From: Candidatus Opitulatrix roisinitermitis
Lineage (GTDB): Bacteria > Actinomycetota > Actinomycetes > Actinomycetales > Bifidobacteriaceae
DNA: 15,010 bases
Direction: 5' to 3'
Assembly (NCBI GenBank): GCA_031288055.1
Contig: JAITSD010000006.1
Span: forward strand, 1-15,010
The stretch's first letter is position 1, and every line of letters begins with the position of its first letter. The translations under genes were made by a program, and so were the position numbers. The notes beneath the pieces were generated by a model. The model worked only from the letters and a program-made list of their open reading frames with translations. It did no database searches and had not been told where the DNA came from. Below, one piece after another: positions 6,245 through 13,508 of the stretch.

Positions 6245-6850
6245 ATGACAGAAATAATTGCTTTTGGATTTACGGCTCTTTATATTGTTTTAGAGCTTTG
6301 GCAAAAAAAATTAATGTGGTTAATAGGCATTTTAAGTTCTATTTTTTACATTTTAGTCTTTTACCATTCCAAAATATATGCTGATATGACATTTAATTTT
6401 TATTATTTAGCTATGTCATTTTATGGCCTAATTTTATGGCTAAAAGAAGATAAAACGAAAAAAAATAGCCAAACTAGCACTCAACCAGAATCTAATATTC
6501 AAACAAAATCTAATCCTATTATTTATCGGAAACTAACAAAAGCAAAAGCTATTTATTTAATACTAGCCGAATTAATTATATATATTATTTTATGGTGGGT
6601 TTTAACTTTAACCGACTCCCCTATACCAGCAGCTGATGCCCTTTTAACCTCTCTAAATATTATAGGAACATATATGTTAACTAAAAGATATTTATCTCAA
6701 TGGTATATTTGGTTTGGAGTTAATATTCTGTCAATTGTATTATTCTATAATAGAAATTTATTATTAACTAGTTTACTCTACACAATTTACTCAATAACCA
6801 GTATTATAGGATATTTCAAGTGGCGAAAAAACGGACAGTTAATTACTTAA
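6245..6850 (+). CDS. pnuT: PnuC-family thiamine transporter
   Basis: A 201-residue polytopic membrane protein with about seven hydrophobic segments and the family motif KRYLSQWYIWFGVNILS (about 147-163), whose WxxW pattern lines the substrate site in PnuC proteins. PnuC homologues move vitamins by facilitated diffusion, with later phosphorylation trapping them inside. The TPP riboswitch directly upstream indicates thiamine as substrate, as in PnuT. A hydrophilic Ser/Thr/Gln/Lys-rich loop at about residues 68-95 separates the first and second halves and is longer than I would expect. No thiamine kinase or pyrophosphokinase gene is adjacent. It has a good Shine-Dalgarno sequence (AAAGGA, 5-nt spacing), unlike the neighbouring leaderless-type genes. 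It converges with the exporter permease across 26 bp. Confidence 0.88.
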   Translation: MTEIIAFGFTALYIVLELWQKKLMWLIGILSSIFYILVFYHSKIYADMTFNFYYLAMSFYGLILWLKEDKTKKNSQTSTQPESNIQTKSNPIIYRKLTKAKAIYLILAELIIYIILWWVLTLTDSPIPAADALLTSLNIIGTYMLTKRYLSQWYIWFGVNILSIVLFYNRNLLLTSLLYTIYSITSIIGYFKWRKNGQLIT

Positions 6851-6876
6851 AAATAAACATAATTAGTTAAATTAAA

Positions 6877-7791
6877 TTAGATATTTCTCTTTTTGAAAAT
6901 ATTTAAAGCAAGAATACATAATAAAGCTAACCATAAAATCGTCACAACAGTAGCTGATATATGTGTTAAACTAAATACTTGACTTAATAATTTATTAGCC
7001 GGTAAATCATCCACTGATATTTGTTTAGTGGTAAATAACAAATTATCATTTGAATTAGTCACAAAAGCTCCTTCATTAGAAAATATAAAAGCTTTAAATG
7101 TTTCTGATGGTGCAAAAGCTAAACATACATTGGCTACTTTACCTACAATTTGATTTATTTGATAAGCTGTCGAGGTAGCCACTGCTAAAAGACTAGGTAA
7201 TATAAAAAATAAAACAAAATAAGTTACTAATGGAATAGCTTTAGTTTTAAAAATAACCGCTATAAAATAACAAAAAATCGCCACAAAACCCATATAGAGA
7301 GGGTTACCAAAAAACATAGCCCAATCCGCCAGACCGTTTGGATAAGGTATAACATTTTGACCATCAACATTTATCATAAATGGTACACAAACTAACCAAG
7401 TCAAAATTGAACAAATAATGCCTAAAACATAAGAATAAATAAAAATAATAACTGTCTTAGCCCAAAAGACCATTGTCCTATTAGGTGTAGCTATTAAGGT
7501 TGAAGTTATGGAACCAGAACTATATTCTGTACTCATTAACAAAATAGCTAAAATAACCACTGCAATGACCGCCGTACCAGCTCCAGACACAACTAAATTA
7601 AAACCAGCATCAACAAAAAAACTAGCTGTATTGCTTTTTCCAACTGTTCCAGGACTAGTAAACCCCAAAATAATAACACCTGCAGCTATTAACCAATAAC
7701 AGAGTAAAGCTATAATTGAACATGCATAAGTCACTTTAATAGATCTTAATTTTACAAACTCACTTTTACAAACATACAAAAATTTATTCAT
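6877..7791 (-). CDS. ABC-2 type exporter permease (BcrB-like)
   Basis: A 304-residue integral membrane protein with about six hydrophobic segments. It opens with a short cytoplasmic segment (CKSEFVKLRSIKVTYACS) typical of ABC-2 permeases such as BcrB/NatB-type subunits. The region MSTEYSSGSITSTLIATPNRTMVFWAK (split around residues 86-112) is the conserved cytoplasmic coupling segment 'tEyr.gTi..tL..tp.R..vl.aK'. The substrate is unknown; relatives export peptides, bacitracin-like antibiotics, lipids or Na+. It starts 3 bp after the stop of its partner ATPase, with AAGGCGGG upstream as ribosome-binding site. It is the last gene of the minus-strand block. Confidence 0.85.
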   Translation of the reverse strand: MNKFLYVCKSEFVKLRSIKVTYACSIIALLCYWLIAAGVIILGFTSPGTVGKSNTASFFVDAGFNLVVSGAGTAVIAVVILAILLMSTEYSSGSITSTLIATPNRTMVFWAKTVIIFIYSYVLGIICSILTWLVCVPFMINVDGQNVIPYPNGLADWAMFFGNPLYMGFVAIFCYFIAVIFKTKAIPLVTYFVLFFILPSLLAVATSTAYQINQIVGKVANVCLAFAPSETFKAFIFSNEGAFVTNSNDNLLFTTKQISVDDLPANKLLSQVFSLTHISATVVTILWLALLCILALNIFKKRNI

Positions 7792-7794
7792 AAT

Positions 7795-8517
7795 TTAACC
7801 CGCCTTGTATTCTATATTGGAATTATCATCAGTTAAACTAATAAAAGCTTCTTCTAAAGATGAAAAACCTTGATTTATCTCCGATAATTTGCCCGTTTTC
7901 ACAACTCTACCTTTAGAAATTATCACTAAATCATCAACTGTTTGCTGAACCTCTGACAAGATGTGTGATGATAAAAAAATAGTTTTGCCAGCTTTAGCCA
8001 ATTGTCTAAGCAAATCTCTAATCCATTTTATACCTTCTGGATCAAGACCATTCATCGGCTCATCTAAAATCAAATTATGTGGATCACCTAATAATGCTTC
8101 AGCTATGCCTAGTCTTTGATACATACCTAAAGAAAAAGTTCTAATTTGCCTTTTAGCGTCATTTTTTAAGCCAACTAATTCCAAAACATAAGTAATTCTA
8201 TCTTTAGCAATATTATTAGCTTCAGCCACAGCTAAAAGATGATCTTTAGCTTTACGAGAACCTAAAGCAGCTTTAGAATCTAATAAACCACTAGCTGTTC
8301 TAGATGGATTGGGGCTTTTACCGAAGGGTCTGCCATCAATATAAGCTGTGCCACTATCTGATGAAATTAAACCTAATAAAACTTTCATAGTAGTGGTTTT
8401 ACCAGCCCCATTAGGACCTAAAAAGCCAGTAACCACACCAGCATGAGCCACAAAACTTATACTGTCTAAAGCTTTTTGATGGCCAAAATTTTTTGATAAA
8501 TTTTTTACTTCTATCAT
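7795..8517 (-). CDS. ABC exporter ATP-binding subunit (BcrA-like)
   Basis: A 240-residue cytoplasmic ATPase. Walker A is GPNGAGKT (34-41), the signature is FSLGMYQR (128-135, the degenerate LSGGQ of BcrA/NatA-type subunits), Walker B is NLILDEP (148-154) and the switch His is 185 in SSHILSE. The signature form and the ABC-2 permease immediately downstream show it energises an exporter. The ATG at 8515-8517 follows TAGACT by exactly 6 nt. It may therefore have its own promoter in the 41-bp gap after pstB rather than depending only on the pst transcript. Confidence 0.93.
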   Translation of the reverse strand: MIEVKNLSKNFGHQKALDSISFVAHAGVVTGFLGPNGAGKTTTMKVLLGLISSDSGTAYIDGRPFGKSPNPSRTASGLLDSKAALGSRKAKDHLLAVAEANNIAKDRITYVLELVGLKNDAKRQIRTFSLGMYQRLGIAEALLGDPHNLILDEPMNGLDPEGIKWIRDLLRQLAKAGKTIFLSSHILSEVQQTVDDLVIISKGRVVKTGKLSEINQGFSSLEEAFISLTDDNSNIEYKAG

Positions 8518-8523
8518 AAAATA

Positions 8524-8529
8524 AGTCTA
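8524..8529 (-). promoter_or_regulatory. Putative -10 element (TAGACT) of the exporter operon, leaderless geometry
   Basis: On the minus strand TAGACT is followed by TATTTT and ATG, a gap of exactly 6 nt, within the 41-bp gap after pstB. No Shine-Dalgarno sequence and no clear -35 box. It suggests the exporter pair is separately transcribed. Confidence 0.45.
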
Positions 8530-8558
8530 CTATGAAAAATATAAAATACTAAATAGGT

Positions 8559-9338
8559 CTAACCAAACTTGCCTGAGATATAATTTTCTGTCTGTTGATT
8601 AGATGGATTAGAAAATATTTTAGTAGTTTGATCCATTTCAATTAAACGACCTGGTTTTCCCACATCAGAAATATTAAAAAAAGCTGTTCTTTGAGAAACA
8701 CGCGAAGCTTGCTGCATATTATGAGTTACAATAACTATTGTATAATTACTCGATAATTCGTAAATTAAATCTTCCACAGCTAATGTGGAAATAGGATCTA
8801 AAGCCGAACAAGGTTCATCCATTAATAAAACTGACGGTTTCATAGCAATAGCTCTAGCAATACATAATCTCTGTTGTTGCCCACCAGACATACCTATAGC
8901 CGCCGAATCTAATCTATCCTTAACTTCATTAAAAAGATTAGCTCCCTTTAAAGATGTTTCCACTATTTCATCAGCTTGGGCTTTAGTTAAAGATTTGTTG
9001 TTTAATTTTATACCCGCTAAAACATTTTGTCTAATTGACATAGTTGGAAAAGGATTAGGTCTTTGAAAAACCATACCTACTTCTCGTCTAACTTGCACAG
9101 GATCTATTTCAGAAGAGTAAAGATTTCTACCTTCTAATAAAATAGAGCCTTTAACTGTGGCTTTATCAGTCATTTCATGCATACGATTAATAGTTCTCAA
9201 AAAAGTGGACTTACCACAACCAGATGGGCCTATAAAAGCTGTAACTTGATTAGGATTTATAGTCATACTAACATTTTCCACAGCCATAAACTTTCCATAA
9301 AAAACATCTAAATGTTCAACATCTATTCTTTGTCCCAT
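8559..9338 (-). CDS. pstB: Phosphate ABC transporter ATP-binding protein PstB
   Basis: Supplies ATP hydrolysis for phosphate import on the cytoplasmic face of PstC/PstA. The 259-residue length is normal. Walker A is GPSGCGKST (37-45), the Q-loop lies in MVFQRPNPFPTMS (89-101, characteristic of PstB), the signature is SGGQQQR (151-157), Walker B is LLMDEPCSALDP (171-182) and the switch His206 is in VTHNM. The ATG lies 1 bp after the pstA stop, with GAGG 8 nt upstream as Shine-Dalgarno sequence. Stop is TAG. Confidence 0.97.
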   Translation of the reverse strand: MGQRIDVEHLDVFYGKFMAVENVSMTINPNQVTAFIGPSGCGKSTFLRTINRMHEMTDKATVKGSILLEGRNLYSSEIDPVQVRREVGMVFQRPNPFPTMSIRQNVLAGIKLNNKSLTKAQADEIVETSLKGANLFNEVKDRLDSAAIGMSGGQQQRLCIARAIAMKPSVLLMDEPCSALDPISTLAVEDLIYELSSNYTIVIVTHNMQQASRVSQRTAFFNISDVGKPGRLIEMDQTTKIFSNPSNQQTENYISGKFG

Positions 9339-9339
9339 T

Positions 9340-10368
9340 TTATTTGCCTCTTTTTTTCAAAATCCGTTTTTTAATAGTTGTACCAACCAAATTTAAAATT
9401 ATTATAAAAATAAATAAAACTAGAGCTGCCGACCAAGCTCTTTGCATTCTAATATCAGACAAACAATCAGCCCCAAAAATATTATTTGTACAAACTGCTA
9501 AACCTTGAGAATATTCATTATAAATATAAACAGGTAATGACATCATTCTGCCAGAAAATAAATTTAAATTTAAAGAATCAATTGATCCAGCAGTTAAAAG
9601 CAAAGGGGCTGTTTCGCCAATTACACGAGCAATTGACAATAAAACGCCTGTCACAATACCGCTAAAAGCTGTTGGCAAGACCACTTTTATAATAGTTCTA
9701 AATTTAGAAACACCTAAACCATAACTGGCTTCTCGTAATTGATTAGGCACTAAATTTAGCATCTCTTGAGTGGAGCGAATAATTGTGGGAATCATCAAAA
9801 CCGATAAAGCTAAAGATCCTGATATGCCGAAAACTGCCGTTGGCCCAAAAAATAAAGCAAATAAAGAATAGGCAAATAGTCCGGCCACAATTGACGGCAC
9901 ACCTGACATAATATCAACCAGAGTATTTACAATAGATGATAATTTATTACCTTTAGCATATTCAACTAAATAAATAGCCGTTAAAATACCTATTGGAATA
10001 GAAATTACCATGGCTCCTAAAGTTATTAAAATTGTACCAACTAAAGCATGTAAAATGCCTCCAAAAGGTGAAAAACCACCCATAACACCTTTCATAGTAT
10101 GAGTCAAAAAATACGGTGTTATTTGAGTTAATCCATTAGCCACCACAATATAAATTATTGAAACTAAAGGAATTGATACAATTATAAATGATAAAAAAAT
10201 TAAAACTTTCATAAAATTATCAAACTGTCTGCGTTGCCGTGAAATAACTCTAGATGACGGTTTAATGAACTTCGACAAACGATTGTTTTTTATGTTTTTA
10301 AATAATACTTTACTTTTTAATCCATTTTTGCTTAATAAATTAACTCTGAATGAGCTAATTTTAGACAT
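9340..10368 (-). CDS. pstA: Phosphate ABC transporter permease PstA
   Basis: Membrane subunit forming the phosphate channel with PstC. From the chosen start (MSKISSFRV) it has 342 residues and about six membrane segments. The EAA loop, which contacts PstB, is REASYGLGVSKFRTIIKVVLP. The start at 10368 is preferred over an ATG at 10389 because it has GGAG 6 nt upstream. It also overlaps the pstC stop by 8 nt, exactly as pstC overlaps pstS. The first 45 or so residues form a Lys/Arg-rich cytoplasmic tail (SRVISRQRRQ just before the first membrane segment), which makes the protein longer than the usual 280-300 residues. Confidence 0.95.
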   Translation of the reverse strand: MSKISSFRVNLLSKNGLKSKVLFKNIKNNRLSKFIKPSSRVISRQRRQFDNFMKVLIFLSFIIVSIPLVSIIYIVVANGLTQITPYFLTHTMKGVMGGFSPFGGILHALVGTILITLGAMVISIPIGILTAIYLVEYAKGNKLSSIVNTLVDIMSGVPSIVAGLFAYSLFALFFGPTAVFGISGSLALSVLMIPTIIRSTQEMLNLVPNQLREASYGLGVSKFRTIIKVVLPTAFSGIVTGVLLSIARVIGETAPLLLTAGSIDSLNLNLFSGRMMSLPVYIYNEYSQGLAVCTNNIFGADCLSDIRMQRAWSAALVLFIFIIILNLVGTTIKKRILKKRGK

Positions 10369-11269
10369 TAGCCACTCCAGATTTAGCAATTTTTTTAGCA
10401 GCCCAATTTACTAAAAAAGTAATAATAAATAAAACTAAACCAGTCACAGTTAATAAAGAAACCCCTAATGAATTGGCTTCAGGAAATTGGGCTGCTATAT
10501 TACCAGCAATTGTCTGGTGCGAAGACACCCCAAAAATATTAAATGAATACGATCTACCTGGCGATAAAATAATTAAAACCGCCATAGTTTCCCCTAAAGC
10601 TCTACCTAAGCCCAACATGGCAGCACTCATAGCTCCTTGAGCACCATAGGGCAAAACCGATAATCGTATCATCTCCCATTTAGTTGCTCCTAAACCATAA
10701 GCTGCTTCTATATCTAAATGGGGCGTACCAGTATAAATATCTCTTATAATACTGGTTATAATTGGTATTATCATAACTGCCAAAACTATACTTAAAGTAA
10801 AAAGTACTCGGGGCGGTGATGATATAAGATTTCCTGTAAAAACATTTAGAAAAGGACATAAAACAAATATTCCCCAAAGTCCATAAACTATTGATGGTAT
10901 AGAAGCTAAAATATCTATTACCCAACTAGCTATAGCAGCTAATTTAGGTGGTGCATAAAAAGTAATAAATAAAGCCACACCAATAGATACCGGCAAGGCG
11001 ATCACTAAGGCTAGAAGTGACGACAAAATAGTTGAAAAAACTAAAGGCAAACAAAAATCTAAAATATTATTAGCCTCTGATGATTTATACCAAGAAATAC
11101 CTAATAAACCAGTTTGCGAGGATTCTAGAGCTGGCATAGCACTAAATAACAAAAAAACTGTAATAGCAAATAAAATTATTAAAACAAAGAGCGATGAAGC
11201 ACAAACTAACAAATAAAACTTATCGGTTTTAAAAAGTCTGTGCCAATTAAAAATTCCTATTTTAGACAT
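10361..11269 (-). CDS. pstC: Phosphate ABC transporter permease PstC
   Basis: Partner of PstA in the phosphate channel. The 302-residue protein has about six membrane segments. Typical elements are SIPSIVYGLWG (periplasm-side loop), the EAA loop EAAYGLGATKWEMIRLSVLP, and GRALGETMAVLI. The ATG overlaps the pstS stop by 8 nt (ATGTCTAA), pointing to translational coupling. A weak AGG lies 8 nt upstream. Confidence 0.96.
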   Translation of the reverse strand: MSKIGIFNWHRLFKTDKFYLLVCASSLFVLIILFAITVFLLFSAMPALESSQTGLLGISWYKSSEANNILDFCLPLVFSTILSSLLALVIALPVSIGVALFITFYAPPKLAAIASWVIDILASIPSIVYGLWGIFVLCPFLNVFTGNLISSPPRVLFTLSIVLAVMIIPIITSIIRDIYTGTPHLDIEAAYGLGATKWEMIRLSVLPYGAQGAMSAAMLGLGRALGETMAVLIILSPGRSYSFNIFGVSSHQTIAGNIAAQFPEANSLGVSLLTVTGLVLFIITFLVNWAAKKIAKSGVANV

Positions 11270-12254
11270 TTTCTTTACCTATTGTTATTGAATCAATGTC
11301 CTTTTTAGCTTGATTGGTTTGGCTGTCATTTAAAACCATAGAATTAGAAACATTATGTGACAGTTCCTGGCCAGATTTAGAAATAATATATCCTAACCAT
11401 GATTTAACAAATTGCCCAGCAATTATGTCGTTATAATGGCTACAAGCCAGCATATATGAAATTTGCATAATCGGATTATCCATAGCTACCACCCCTAATG
11501 TCCCGACTTGAGCAGAATCTGCATAAGAAATTGTGCCATCGCCCAAAGAGCTTACTATAACCACACCAGCTGTTCCCTGAGCTCCTTGAGAAAGTGAAGC
11601 TATAGATGATGGCCAAGATGATGTCTCACCCCACTGCCATAAAGATTCATCTGTTTTAGAAAAAAAAGAAGTTAAAGTATCATTAGTACCAGAATCATCT
11701 GATCTCCTAACCACAGTAATAAGTTTATTAGGTAAATTAATTTGAGGATTTTGTAATTTAATAAGCGAATCAGACCAATTAGTAATTTTTCCTGAAAAAA
11801 TAGCTGTAATAGTTTTATTATCTAAAGATAAACTTTTAATATTATCCAAATTAAAAATTATCTCAATTTTACTAATATAAGTTGGTATTTGTATAACACC
11901 ATTTGACCCGCAAACTGATTTAGATAATTTTATTTCTTCATCAGATAATAATTTATCACTAGCCGCAAAAATTGACGCACCACTAATAATATCTTTTCTA
12001 CCCCCACCGCTGCCTTTTGGATCATATGCCACTGAAATATTCGGGTAATAGGCGTTATAACCCAATTTCCAAGCATCAATAGAGTTTTTTTGACTAGTAG
12101 CTCCAGAACCAGCCATTTGCCCTCTTAAACCCAAATCTATATTACTCTGATTAGGGTTCAATTTAAATTGTGAAACATCATTATCAACCGAGCAACCTGA
12201 CAAAACTAAAACCAGACACAAAAAACATAAACTAGTGAAAACACTATTTTTCAC
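11262..12254 (-). CDS. pstS: Phosphate-binding lipoprotein PstS
   Basis: Extracytoplasmic phosphate receptor that feeds PstC/PstA. The 330-residue product begins with a lipoprotein signal peptide ending in lipobox LSGC, with lipidated Cys21. Phosphate-site segments are GSGATSQ (49-55), DPKGSGGGRKD (78-88) and RRSDDSGTND (183-192), the latter holding the Arg-Asp-Ser-Gly-Thr cluster. The start is GTG at 12252-12254, chosen because it gives the complete signal peptide and because TAGACT lies exactly 6 nt upstream. A lipid anchor rather than a free periplasmic form suits a cell without a conventional outer membrane. A 54-bp gap separates it from the kinase-like gene upstream. Confidence 0.95.
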   Translation of the reverse strand: MKNSVFTSLCFLCLVLVLSGCSVDNDVSQFKLNPNQSNIDLGLRGQMAGSGATSQKNSIDAWKLGYNAYYPNISVAYDPKGSGGGRKDIISGASIFAASDKLLSDEEIKLSKSVCGSNGVIQIPTYISKIEIIFNLDNIKSLSLDNKTITAIFSGKITNWSDSLIKLQNPQINLPNKLITVVRRSDDSGTNDTLTSFFSKTDESLWQWGETSSWPSSIASLSQGAQGTAGVVIVSSLGDGTISYADSAQVGTLGVVAMDNPIMQISYMLACSHYNDIIAGQFVKSWLGYIISKSGQELSHNVSNSMVLNDSQTNQAKKDIDSITIGKENV

Positions 12255-12260
12255 AAATTA

Positions 12261-12266
12261 AGTCTA
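12261..12266 (-). promoter_or_regulatory. Putative -10 element (TAGACT) of pstSCAB, leaderless geometry
   Basis: On the minus strand TAGACT is followed by TAATTT and GTG, a gap of exactly 6 nt. This suggests the pst operon has its own promoter and does not depend only on read-through from the kinase-like gene. Confidence 0.5.
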
Positions 12267-12267
12267 T

Positions 12268-12283
12268 CATAAAGACTTTTATG
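12268..12283. repeat. Palindrome CATAAA-GACT-TTTATG immediately upstream of the pstS -10 box
   Basis: Perfect 6-bp arms around a 4-nt centre, 1 bp from TAGACT and lying where the -10/-35 spacer would be. A second, overlapping pair of 5-bp arms (AGTCT at 12261-12265, AGACT at 12273-12277) includes most of the -10 box itself. The position suits a repressor operator for phosphate uptake. It does not resemble the direct-repeat Pho boxes of PhoB-regulated promoters. Confidence 0.4.
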
Positions 12284-12308
12284 AGCTAGAAATACTGAAC
12301 TGTAAATA

Positions 12309-13442
12309 TCACTTTGCCAATTTAGTAACATTTTTAATTAACTCTAAACCCGAAAAACTCACTTTGGGAAAAAGAATTATAAATGTACTACCTTTTCCAA
12401 CTTTGGAATAAACTTTTATATCACCACCATAATTTGTAATTGTATGTTTAGCAATAGCTAAACCCAACCCCAATGAACTAGAATTATCAAAAACTGGTGA
12501 ATAGCCTTTATAAAACCTTTCAAAAATATGCGATAAATCCTGATCTTTTATACCACAGCCTCTATCAGTCACAATTATTTCAACCTTATCACCATTTGAT
12601 TTACTTTCTATATAAACTTTTGTGCCAGACAAAGAATATATAATGGCGTTATTAATTATATTAGTTAAAGCCGCCGATATATATTCTAAATTACCTAATA
12701 TTTTAGCTGTAGAATTTTTAATAATTTTAATTTTTACACCAAATCTTTTAGAGTCAAAAATATTTTCTCTGACCGCTGAGTTTACAATATCAGATACCCT
12801 AACAGTATCTAATTTGTCTTTTTGAATTTTGCCTAAAGATTTAGTAAATTGCAAAATAGAATTTAGGGTATGATATAACTTTTGAGTTTGCTCCTCTAAA
12901 TCATTTATTAATTCACACTCGGGGGTTTTATCAATTGAACAATTAAACTCACCAGCTAAACTTTTAAAATTTTTACGAATTTTTTTAATCGGTTTTTTAA
13001 CAAATTGGGAAATAGTATTAATTAAAGTTTCTCTAATTTCATCTAACTGATGTTGTTCGGTTATATCAGACATCAGAATAATATAATGACTAGATACTAA
13101 TTTCACACAAGTCGCAATAAAAACCGATTTCTGTGGTAAACCAATTTTAGAATTAATTTCTATCTCAATTTCAGCTTCCTGAGTTTTATTTTTTGCCACC
13201 GTTTTTTTAAATAATTCTAATACTTGTTTATTACTAATAGCATCATCATTTATAACACCCATTTTATAAGCTTTTGATGAAGCTCTAATAATTTCACCAT
13301 TAACATCCAAAAAAATTGCTCCCTGCTTTAAAGCTGAAACAATTGGTATAACTGCGTAATCTATTTCCTCATTAGAATCTAAAGTCGTTGAGTTTTTAAA
13401 TAATAATCGATTTTTAAATAACAACCCCCGCCAAATAGACAT
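12309..13442 (-). CDS. PhoR-like sensor histidine kinase lacking the canonical phospho-accepting His
   Basis: A 377-residue protein with no membrane segment. A PAS-like region spans about 30-128 (AIFLDVNGEIIRAS; HYIILMSDITEQ). A HisKA-like helix pair spans about 130-205 and a HATPase_c domain about 245-360. The ATP-binding boxes are intact: N box NIINNAIIYS (261-270), G1 DRGCGI (293-298), F box FERF (307-310) and G2 GLGLAI (325-330). In the dimerisation helix, where PhoR/SenX3 relatives read S-H-E-L-K-T-P, this protein reads SQFVKKP. Gln146, codon CAA, therefore replaces the phosphorylated His. Nearby His131 or His191 are not in the expected position. It sits upstream of pstSCAB and divergent from phoU, so a role in phosphate sensing is likely, but no response regulator is present. 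Stop is TGA. The ATG follows TATACT by 6 nt. Confidence 0.85.
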   Translation of the reverse strand: MSIWRGLLFKNRLLFKNSTTLDSNEEIDYAVIPIVSALKQGAIFLDVNGEIIRASSKAYKMGVINDDAISNKQVLELFKKTVAKNKTQEAEIEIEINSKIGLPQKSVFIATCVKLVSSHYIILMSDITEQHQLDEIRETLINTISQFVKKPIKKIRKNFKSLAGEFNCSIDKTPECELINDLEEQTQKLYHTLNSILQFTKSLGKIQKDKLDTVRVSDIVNSAVRENIFDSKRFGVKIKIIKNSTAKILGNLEYISAALTNIINNAIIYSLSGTKVYIESKSNGDKVEIIVTDRGCGIKDQDLSHIFERFYKGYSPVFDNSSSLGLGLAIAKHTITNYGGDIKVYSKVGKGSTFIILFPKVSFSGLELIKNVTKLAK

Positions 13443-13448
13443 ATTGAT

Positions 13449-13454
13449 AGTATA
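13449..13454 (-). promoter_or_regulatory. Putative -10 element (TATACT) of the kinase-like gene, leaderless geometry
   Basis: On the minus strand TATACT is followed by ATCAAT and ATG, a gap of exactly 6 nt. The hexamer lies in a run of alternating T/A, so its exact register is supported mainly by the spacing rule seen at other genes. Confidence 0.45.
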
Positions 13455-13502
13455 TATATAAAAAATTAAAAAACACCTTTAAAAACCAAATAATAAGTAA
13501 TG

Positions 13503-13508
13503 TATAAT
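13503..13508 (+). promoter_or_regulatory. Putative extended -10 element (TG-TATAAT) upstream of phoU
   Basis: TATAAT preceded by TG lies exactly 6 nt before an ATG at 13515. A second, poorer copy (AATAAT at 13523-13528) lies exactly 6 nt before the phoU ATG at 13535. Both come from a 20-bp tandem duplication. No -35 box is visible. Confidence 0.5.

Noticed and set aside
7508..7699. Open frame on the plus strand inside the exporter permease gene
   Set aside because: Antisense shadow with no start signal or domain.
8785..9066. Open frame on the plus strand inside pstB
   Set aside because: Antisense to the Walker and signature motifs of PstB; no independent support.
10369..10389. Upstream ATG adding 7 residues to PstA
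   Set aside because: The later ATG has GGAG at good spacing and repeats the 8-nt overlap seen at pstS/pstC.
10680..10925. Tyr/Phe-rich open frame on the minus strand inside pstC
   Set aside because: Out-of-frame shadow of a membrane protein gene in AT-rich DNA; no domain.
12309..12311. Possible UGA recoding (as glycine in some candidate phyla) because the kinase-like gene ends in TGA
   Set aside because: No large gene needs an in-frame TGA to stay open, and the kinase-like protein already has a complete HATPase domain before the TGA.
12622..12825. Open frame on the plus strand inside the kinase-like gene
   Set aside because: Antisense shadow of the HATPase region; no domain.
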